Shown: in pieces, positions 41,105 to 49,800 of the stretch
Layout: each line of letters opens with the position of its first letter
Position numbering within the stretch: position 1 is the stretch's first letter
DNA from: Streptomyces pinistramenti
Lineage (GTDB): Bacteria; Actinomycetota; Actinomycetes; Streptomycetales; Streptomycetaceae
DNA length: 64,000 bases
NCBI RefSeq assembly: GCF_020564935.1
Contig: NZ_JAJCXB010000029.1
Location: 1-64,000, forward strand
Direction: 5' to 3'
The notes under the pieces: model-generated
Databases searched by the model: none
The model's input: only the letters and a program-made list of their open reading frames with translations
What the model was told of the DNA's origin: nothing
Program-made: the position numbers and the translations under genes

Positions 41105-42096
41105 CGACGGGCCCCCTCTCCGCTGCGTTCCATGGCGACCTGCTGCTCGATCCAGGGGTAGGTGCGACGGATCCCCTCGTCGAGGGAGATGCTCGGCTGC
41201 CAGCCGAGCAGTTGCCGGCACAGCGTGTTGTCGGAGACGCGGCCCAGCGGCCCGACCGGTTTGTCGGGCAGATAGCGCGGGACGATCGACTTTCCCGCGA
41301 TGTCGGCGATACGGCCGACCAGCGCCGTGATGCTGATCCGCTCCTCGGAGCCGATGTTCACCGGTTGGTCCACCGTGGAGTGTGCGAGGCGGAGCAGGCC
41401 GGTGACGCAGTCCTCGACGTAGCAGTAGGACCTGGTCTGGGTGCCGTCGCCCCACACGTCGATCTCGCCGGAACCGCCGGGTACGGCGGCCACCTTGCCG
41501 CAGAGCATGGACAGGGATTTGGCGCGCAGACCTGAATAGGCGCCCAGCGGACCGTAGATGGCGTGCAGCCTGGCGATTTTGATGTCCATGCCCCAGGTCC
41601 GGCGGAAGGTCCCGCACAGGATCTCGGTGGTGAGCTTCTCCCAGCCGTACTCCATGTCCGGCTCGGCGGGGAAGACGGTGGCCTCCGCCAACGGGGCGCT
41701 GTCGGGGCTGTGTTGCAGGGAATTGGGGTAGACGCAGGCGGAGGACGTGTGGACGACGGTGCCGACCGCGGCCGTGCGGCATGCCTCGATGGTGTTGACC
41801 GAGATCAGCAGGTTGTCGCGCAGGATCTCCGCGGGTGCCGCGTGCGTCCATCCGATCCCGCCCATGTTGGCGGCCAGCGCGAACACCTGGTCGGCGCCGG
41901 ACACCGCCGCCGCGCACTGCTCGGGGTCGCGCAGGTCCGCGAGGACGAACTCGTCCGCCTCGCTCGGTCCGTACTCGGGCGGCCGCACGTCCACCCCGCG
42001 CACCCGCACCCGCGGCCTGCGGCGTTTCAGTGCGTGGACCAGGTGTGTTCCTACGAAGCCGCTGGCTCCGGTCACCACGACCAGTGTCACCGTCAC
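41101..42096 (-). CDS. blmG: NAD-dependent GDP-mannose 3,5-epimerase-like sugar epimerase (BlmG-like), 331 aa
   Basis: Extended SDR enzyme: Rossmann motif TGASGFVGTHL, the active-site Ser in HTSSACVYP, and YxxxK in YGWEKLTTE. The overall sequence, including FALAANMGGIGW, is closest to GDP-mannose 3,5-epimerases of plant type, which give GDP-L-galactose and GDP-L-gulose. BlmG does this step to supply L-gulose. No zorbamycin-type GDP-mannose 4,6-dehydratase is seen in the window, so plain L-gulose, not 6-deoxygulose, is expected. GTG 42096 overlaps the blmV stop and has GAGGAG just upstream. Confidence 0.92.
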   Translation of the reverse strand: MTVTLVVVTGASGFVGTHLVHALKRRRPRVRVRGVDVRPPEYGPSEADEFVLADLRDPEQCAAAVSGADQVFALAANMGGIGWTHAAPAEILRDNLLISVNTIEACRTAAVGTVVHTSSACVYPNSLQHSPDSAPLAEATVFPAEPDMEYGWEKLTTEILCGTFRRTWGMDIKIARLHAIYGPLGAYSGLRAKSLSMLCGKVAAVPGGSGEIDVWGDGTQTRSYCYVEDCVTGLLRLAHSTVDQPVNIGSEERISITALVGRIADIAGKSIVPRYLPDKPVGPLGRVSDNTLCRQLLGWQPSISLDEGIRRTYPWIEQQVAMERSGEGARR

Positions 42097-43871
42097 TCCT
42101 CATCGATCGCTCGGCGTCGTGCCGTCAGCAGGTCGCGGCCTGCCCTGTCCTTGCCGGTCAGGCGTTTGTGTTCGGCGTGCTGCGCGATGCGCCGGGCGAG
42201 CAGGGCCCTGGGGCCGGACAGCGGCCGGTCCGGGGCGGCGACGAAGTCGGCGAGGCACGCCGTCAGCGCCTCCAGCAGGGCGCGCACGTCGGATGCGGCG
42301 AGGCGGGCCGGATCGTGCCTGGCCAGCAGCCTCAGTTCGGTGCCGGGGACTACTTCGAGCACCAGCGGATAGCCCTCGTCGACCACGGTGCGCACCTCTC
42401 CGATGCACAGTCCGTCCTCGGCGCCCTGGCGCACGGCGGTGGGGAAGTTCTCGATCACCACGATCGTGTCGAACAGGCCGGCGCCCCGGTTCAGGCCCAT
42501 CCCCCGGGTGACGCGGCCCAGCGGGACGTGGCTGTGTTCACGTATCCCGGCCAGGCGGCGCTGCACGGCGTGCAACCAGGGCAGGACCGCACTGTCCGGC
42601 GCGCAGTCCACCCGGAGCGGCACCGTGTTGATGAGCAGGCCGACCAATTCGATCGCGCCCGGCAGGTCGGGCGGCCGGCCGGAGACGGTCACGCCGAAGA
42701 CGATGTCCTTGCTCGCGCACATCTCGGCGAGCAGCAGGGCCCAGCCGCCGTAGACAACGGTGCTCACGGTGAGCCCGTCCCGTCGGCAGAGCTGTTCGAG
42801 CCCGGCGGCGAGGTCCGCCGGCGCGGTCACCGTGACCTCGCCGCGCCGCGCGGCGATCACCTGACCGTGCGCACAGCCCGGCCCCGCGATCCTGGTCGAT
42901 GCCGTCATCCCGGCCAGCTGGTCGGCCCAGAACGCGTCGTCGGTGGCGCTGTCCCTGGTCCGGACCCACTCGACGTAGTCGGACATGGCCGGCCGGTCCG
43001 GCACCTGCGGCTGCTCGCCCGCCGCCAGGGCTCGGTAGCAGGCCAGGACGTCGGCGAGGACCAGTTGCTGGGACCAGCCGTCGAGAATCAGGTGATGGTG
43101 GGTCCACACACAGCGGTGCGTGGTGTCGGACTCGCGCAGCAGGGTCAGCCGCAGCAGCGGCGCGCCGGTCAGGTCGAAGCCCTGCGCACGGTCCCGGTCG
43201 AGGAACTCGGCGAGGGCGGCGGCCCGGTCCGACGCGTCGCGGTCCCGCCAGTCGAGACACTCGATGGTCAACTCGGGTTCCGCGGCGACCACTTGGCGGG
43301 CCTGGACGCGGTCGTGCCAGTCGAAGGACACCCGCAGCGACGGGCTCGCGGCCAGTACGGTCCGCCAGGCGGCGCGGAACGCGGCCAGGTCGAGAGACCC
43401 GGTCAGCAGGCAGCAGACCTGCACCAGGTACGCACCCGGGCTGCTGCCGCCGACCGAGTGGTACAGCATGCCCTCCTGCATCGGGCTGAGCGGGTACTCG
43501 GTGGGAGCGGGGCGGCGCGGCCGGACGAGCGGGCGTGCGTCCGGGGTCGCCCGCCCTGCGAGGGCCCGCACGGTCGGCAGGTCGAACAGGTCCTGGGCGA
43601 TGATCCGCAGTCCGGCCAGCTCCAGCTTGGCCACGATCACGATGGCGTGCACCGAGTCCCCGCCGAGGGCGAAGTAGTCGTCGTCGATGCCGACACGGTC
43701 CAGCTCCAGCACCTCCTGCCAGATCCCGGCGATGGTCCGCTCGGCCTCGGTGCGGGGCGCGGTCGGCCGTGTCCCGTCCTCGCTCCCGGGGGCGTCCTCG
43801 GCCAGCCATCTGGCCAGCAGCTCCCGTTTGGTGGCGGACAGTCGCGCCACGCGCGCGTCAGATTCGGACAT
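42093..43871 (-). CDS. blmV: NRPS PCP-C (BlmV-like), 592 aa
   Basis: A carrier domain (about 45-115, ALGGDSVHAI) followed by a condensation domain (125-560, HHHLILDGWSQ near 258, active-site motif intact). There is no adenylation domain; it provides the carrier for the A domain that ends the preceding BlmVI-like protein, as in bleomycin, so the Asn module is split over two proteins. C-terminal residues 530-592 are a basic helical tail that may dock to the next protein. ATG 43871 overlaps the blmVI end by 14 bases. Confidence 0.92.
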   Translation of the reverse strand: MSESDARVARLSATKRELLARWLAEDAPGSEDGTRPTAPRTEAERTIAGIWQEVLELDRVGIDDDYFALGGDSVHAIVIVAKLELAGLRIIAQDLFDLPTVRALAGRATPDARPLVRPRRPAPTEYPLSPMQEGMLYHSVGGSSPGAYLVQVCCLLTGSLDLAAFRAAWRTVLAASPSLRVSFDWHDRVQARQVVAAEPELTIECLDWRDRDASDRAAALAEFLDRDRAQGFDLTGAPLLRLTLLRESDTTHRCVWTHHHLILDGWSQQLVLADVLACYRALAAGEQPQVPDRPAMSDYVEWVRTRDSATDDAFWADQLAGMTASTRIAGPGCAHGQVIAARRGEVTVTAPADLAAGLEQLCRRDGLTVSTVVYGGWALLLAEMCASKDIVFGVTVSGRPPDLPGAIELVGLLINTVPLRVDCAPDSAVLPWLHAVQRRLAGIREHSHVPLGRVTRGMGLNRGAGLFDTIVVIENFPTAVRQGAEDGLCIGEVRTVVDEGYPLVLEVVPGTELRLLARHDPARLAASDVRALLEALTACLADFVAAPDRPLSGPRALLARRIAQHAEHKRLTGKDRAGRDLLTARRRAIDEE

Positions 43872-46800
43872 CGCTACCTCCGGCTTCGTCCGGCGGGTCC
43901 GGCGGGCGGTCTGCGCGGCGCAGCAGCAGGTCCGCCTCCTGCTCGGTCAGCGATTCGAGCCGGTCGACCAGGTGGTCGCGTCGGTCGCGCGTTCCGGGCA
44001 GCGCCGCGTAGTCGATCTTTCCGTTCCGCGTCAGCGGCAGGTCGGCGCGTTGCTGGATCTCGGTGGGTACGAGGCGGCCGGGCAGCCGTGCGGCGAGCCA
44101 GCCGCGCAGGTGCCGGGCTTGGGGCATCCGGTCGCGGTGCCCCGGGCGGACAGGGCACCAGTAGGCGACCAGCCGTGGAGCACCGGACGGGGCCGTGCGC
44201 AGCAGCACCGCGGCCCGTGCGACGGCCGGGTGCGCGGCGAGGGCCTGCTCGATCTCCCCCAGTTCCACCCGGAAACCGCGGATCTTGACCTGCCGGTCGG
44301 TGCGCCCGTGGAAGAGCAGCGCCCCGGTGGCCAGCCGGTGCACCACGTCCCCGGTGCGGTAGCGGCGTGCGCCGGGCCGCCCTGGATCCGGGACGAACAC
44401 GTCGGCGGTGTCGGCGGGCCGCCCGAGGTAGCCCCTGGCGACCCCGTATCCGCCGACGGCCAGCTCCCCCGGCACGCCGGCCGGGGCGGGCGCCCCGGCC
44501 GCGAGCACCGCCGCCGAACTGCCGGTGACCGGGCTGCCGATCGGCACCGGTCCCTCGCCCGTCTCCCCCACTCGCGGGACGCAGCAGCCCACGACGGTCT
44601 CGGTCGGCCCGTACTCGTTGAACACCACGGCATCGGGGGCGACTTCGCGCAGTGCGGCCACCTGGGCGAAGTCCAGCTGCTCGCCGCCGACCACCGCGGT
44701 CACGCCGGTGAGCCCGCGCCCCTGTACGGCCAGTTGGCCGGTCAGCGCGGACAGGTGGGACGGGGTGACCTTCAGGAGCGTGTGATGTCCGATGGCCAGT
44801 GCCGTTCCCAGCCTGGTCGGATCGGTGCCGGGCAGGAGGTGCGCCGTGCCCCCGGCGACCAGCGGTGCCAGCAACGCGGTCACGGTCAGGTCGAAGGCCA
44901 GTGAGGAGTGCACCGGTGCGAAGGTGCGGTCGCTGATGCCGTAGGCGGGAACGCACCAGCGCAGGTAGTTGACCAGGCCCTGATGCGTCACGCCGACCAG
45001 CTTCGGCCGTCCGGTGGAACCCGAGGTGGCCAGCACACAGACCAGGTGCTCCGGGCGCAGCTCGGGGCGGCGGAGCCGGATGGCCGTACCGGGCCCGGTG
45101 TCGTCGGTGCGCACCATCGCCCGCGGATCGACCCCGGCGGGGGCGGCCGTTCCGGGCGGCAGCACCAGGAGCGCCGCGCCTGCCTCGGCGAGCAGGGCGG
45201 GCACCGACCGTGACGGGGTCTCCGGGTCGATGGGCAGGTAGGCCGCTCCGGCGCGCAGAACCGCCAGCATCCCGACCACGGCGTCGACGCTGCGCTCCGC
45301 CCACAGTCCGACCACGGTCTCCGGTCCGGCCGAACGGGCTTGCAGCAGCGCGGCGAGCCGCCCGGACCGCTGCCACAGCAGGCGGTAACTGAGGTGCCGG
45401 CCGCCTTGGAGCAGCGCGGTCCTGTCGGCGCCCTGGCGGACCACGGCTTCGATCAGATCGTGTACCGAGGTCTTCGGTGGAGCCACAAGCGTGGCCGGCG
45501 GCTCGTGGGGCTGCGCGCCGATGCCGGCCGAGGACCGGTGCGGCGCCCGCGCCGCGGTCTCCAGCGCGGCACGGAACCACTCCGCGATCCGGGCGGTCTG
45601 CTCATCGGGGCTCCTGACCGGATCGGCCTCAAGGAGCAGGCGCAGCCGACCTGATTGCGCGTCGACGTTGAAGTGGGCGGTCAGCGGCAGATACGTCTGG
45701 TCGGGCGCCTGGAGGCCGGACACCGCGAGGCCGTCCGCCCCGGACAGGCCGCTGTAGAGGCGGAAGTGGGTGAAGACGAACAGCGTGTCGAACAGTCGGC
45801 TCACGCCGAACTCACGGTTCAGCGTGACCAAGGGGTAACGCCGGTAGGGCGAGATCCGCGTCTCGGCCGCGTAGGCCGCCAGCGCCAGCCGGGCCCAGCT
45901 CTCCTCGGCCGGGACGTCGACGCGCAGCGGCAGGATGTTGTTGAACACCCCGACCACCCGGTCGCCGTCCGCGCGCTCCGGCCTGCCGTTGGTCTCCAGG
46001 CCGGTGATCAGGTCGCGGCGGCCGGTCAGCAGCCGGACGACCCGCAGGTGCACGCCGAGCAGTACGTGCTTGAGGCCGACCCCCAGCTCGGCGGCGAGTC
46101 CGAGCAGACCGTCCCGTACCGCGTCGTCGATCTCCACGACGGTGCGCCGCTGGTACACCGGCCCCTCCGCCGGGGGTCGGCGAAGCGTCCAACGGGGCAG
46201 CGTGGAGGGCTCGGCGCCGTGCAGTTCCGCCGCCCAGAAGGCACGGTGCCCGGGTGAGCGCACGGCGGCGCGTTCCAGTGCGACGAAGTCGGCGTAGCCG
46301 GTGCGCGGCACGGCCGGGTCCGGCAGGGGGCCCTTCAACGCGGCCCGGTACGCGGTGAGCAGATCGGTGAGCACCAGCGCGGTGCACCAGCCGTCGAGGG
46401 CGAAACTGCTGACGGTCAGGCGGAAATCCGAGCCGTAGTCGTGCACGGTGAACCGCACCAGCGGCCCGTGGTCGAGGTCGAAGTGCCGCTTGCGTTCGGC
46501 CAGCATCCACGCGCCGAATCTCTTGTCGCGGGCGGGTTCGGCTCGCTGGTCGATCACCTCGACGGGCAGCCGCGACACGGTCTCCGGCACGATCTGTACG
46601 GGCTCGGCGTGGCCGGTGAGGTCGAAGCGGGAGCGCAGATAGGGGTGCCGGGCCAGGACGTGGGCGACGGCCTGTTCCAGGGCGCCGGGCGCGATCAGAG
46701 CGTCCACCGCGACGCTGGTCACGTACACCTCGTAGCCGGGGTCGTCGGTTCGGTGGGCCAGCAGTGCCCGCTGTGCCATCGAGATGGGGTAGGCGTCGGC

Positions 46801-49800
46801 CAGTCCTGATCGCCCCTCCAGCGCCGGGCACAGGGCGAACGGCGCCACCGTCTCCGTCTCCCGTGCCTGCTCGGACGCCCGGGTTTCCGGCCGGGCGTCG
46901 AGATACGCGGCCAGCTCCGCGACGCTGGGGTGGGCCAGCAGTTCGGTGACGGTGAAGTCGAATCCGGCGGCCCTGGCCTCGGCGACGAGCCGGATCGCCA
47001 GGATCGAGTCGCCGCCGAGGGTGAAGAAGTCGGTACGAACGTCGATTCCGGTTCTGCCGAGACACCGTCCCCACAGGTCCGCGAGTCCCCGTTCGGCCGG
47101 GGAGAGTGCCGCGGTGGGCGCATGGTCCTGCTCGGGAGCGCGGTCCGGCGCGGGCAGTGCGCGCCGGTCGACCTTGCCGCTCGCCGTGACCGGCAGCGCC
47201 CCGACCAGGACGAGTGCCGACGGCACCAGGTGGCCGGGCACCGAACGGCGGAGCCGGTCGCGCAGTTCGGCGGGCGGCGGGATGTCCTGCCCGGTGACGT
47301 AACCGGTCAGCCTGCCGTCCCGCACGATCGCGACGGCGTCGGCCACACCGGGCAGTGCGCGCAGCAGTTCGGCGACCTCACCGAGCTCGACCCGGTTTCC
47401 GCCGATCTTCACCTGGTCGTCGGTCCGGCCGAGAAAGACGAGCGCGCCGTCGGTGCGGCGCCGCGCCCGGTCGCCGGTGCGGTAGATCCGGCGTCCCCGG
47501 CCCCGGCGGGGGTCCGGCAGGAACGCCTGCGCGGTCTGCTCCGGTAGCCCGAGGTAGCAGGTGGCCAGGCCATCCCCTCCGATGAACAGCTCGCCGGGGA
47601 CGGGCACCGGCATCGGGCGGAGCCGGTCGTCCAGCACGCGGACCGAGGTATTGCTGATCGGCCGCCCGATCGGGATGGGCTCCGCGTCCGACGGTGCGCA
47701 GGGCCAGGCCGTGACGTCGACCGACGCCTCGGTCGGACCGTAGAGATTGTGCAGCCGCGCGTCGTACAGCTCGAAGAACCGGTCCCTGGCGACGGCCGTC
47801 AGGACCTCGCCGCTGCACAGCACTCGGCGCAGCGGCGAGCGCCCGGTGACCGTTCGCGCCGCCTCGGCGAGGAACGGGGTGAACATGCTCGGCACGAAGT
47901 GGGTGGTACTGATCCGGGCCCGTTCGATGAGCCGCACCAGTTCCCGCGGGTCGCGGTGTACCCCCGGCGCGGCGAGCACGACGGTGCCGCCGGCGATCAG
48001 CGGCCAGCACAGCTCCCACCACGAGACGTCGAAGCCGACGGGTGTCTTGTGCAGTACGCGCTCTCCGGCACCGAGCCGGTACTCCTCCTGCATCCAGGCC
48101 AGCCGGTTGACGATGCCACGGTGCGGGACGAGCACCCCCTTGGGCGTACCGGTGGAGCCGGAGGTGTAGAGCAGGTAGGCGGGCTGTTCGGGGTGCACCC
48201 GCGCCGAGTACCGGCGTTCCGGCCGTGCGGCGAGCAGGGCCGTGGTCAGCAGGGCGCGCACGGGCAGGTGGGTGGTGTGCTCCAGCAAGGGCTCCTCGGT
48301 CAGCAGGAACCTGGCGCCGCTGTCGGCAAGCATCGCGGCGTGCCGGGGCGGTGGCTCCTCCGGATCGAGCGGCAGGACCGCACACCCGGCGTTGAGCACG
48401 GCGAGGTAGCCGATCGGCAGTTGTCGGCCTCGTCGGTGCAGCACGGCGATGGGTTCGCCGGGCCGCGCGCCCAGCTCCCGCAGCCGGGCCGCGACCGTGG
48501 TCGCCGCGCGGTGCAGCGCCGCGTAACTCAGCTGCGCGGTGCCGCCGTCCTCCGCGGGCGCGAGTACGGCCGTCGCGTCCGGACGGGCGGCCGCGGCGGT
48601 CGCCACCAGTCGGTGCAGACCGCCGGGGTCGGGGCGGCGCCGTGTCCGCCCCGACCCGGCGTGCCCGGTGAGGTCCTCGCTCAGCGGGATCGCCTCGACC
48701 GGGATGTCCGGGTCCGCCGCGACGGCGCGCAGCACCTCGGTGAGGTGCGCCGACATCGCGGCCACCGTGTCCGCGTCGAACAGGCTGGTCCGGTACTCCC
48801 AGCAGCCGGTCAGCTCGCCGCCGAGCAGCACCATGCTGAGACTGAGGTCGAGCTGCGACCATCGGCGGGGCACCGCGGTCACGGAGGCCGTCGCCGCCCC
48901 GAACGCCGCCTGCCCGCCCGCTCCCTGTGCCAGGGCGAAGGTGCCGTCCCGCAGTTCGCCGTACTCCTGCTGGAGCACGAACTGGCTCTGCACCAGCGTC
49001 GCCCGGCCGGTGTCCCTGGCCGGGGCCAGGTCGGTGACCAGACGGCGGAAGGGGTACGTGCCGTGCGCCACCGCCTCGCGCAGCAGCGACCGGGTGTCCG
49101 TGAGCAGCGTCGCGAAGGCGGTTCCACCGGGGCAGCGCGAGCGGAGCGGTACCGGATGCACGAAGTACCCGACGGCGCCCGCGAGTTCGGCGGAGTCCCG
49201 GCCGGCCAGCAGCGTGCCCAGCACCAGGTCGGGCCGGGCCGTGCAGCGGTGCAGCAGTGTCCGGTACGCCGCGAGCAGGACGGTGAACAGCGTGCAGTTC
49301 CGCTGCTTGGCCAGCGCACGCAGGGCCTCGACCAGCTCCGGCGGCACACGGAACTCCGCTGTCGCCCCACGGAAGTCGCGCGGTGACCTGTGGGGCCGGT
49401 CGGTGGGCAGTTCGAGGCTCCCCGGTGCACCGGCCAGCATCGCGCGCCAGTACGCGAGATCTCGTGGGCCGGCCGGCGAGTCGGCGTGATCCGCGGCACC
49501 GGCCAGCATCGCGGCCTGCGGATCGACGGCCGGGGGAAGGGTCGCGGGGATGCCGGTGGTCTCCGCGAGGTAGCAGGCGCGCAGTTCGTCGAGCACCACC
49601 AGGAACGACCAGAGGTCCGCCACGAGGTGGTGCGCGACCAGCACCAGCAGGTGCGTGTCCGCGCCGCGGCGCAGGAGCGTCGCGGTGAACGGCGCGGCCC
49701 CGCCCAGCGCGAACGGCCGCTCGACGATCTCCAGAAGCCGCGCGGCGATTTCCTCGTCCCGCTCCGCCGTCGTGTCGATGACGCGCAGTCGCGCAGGCTC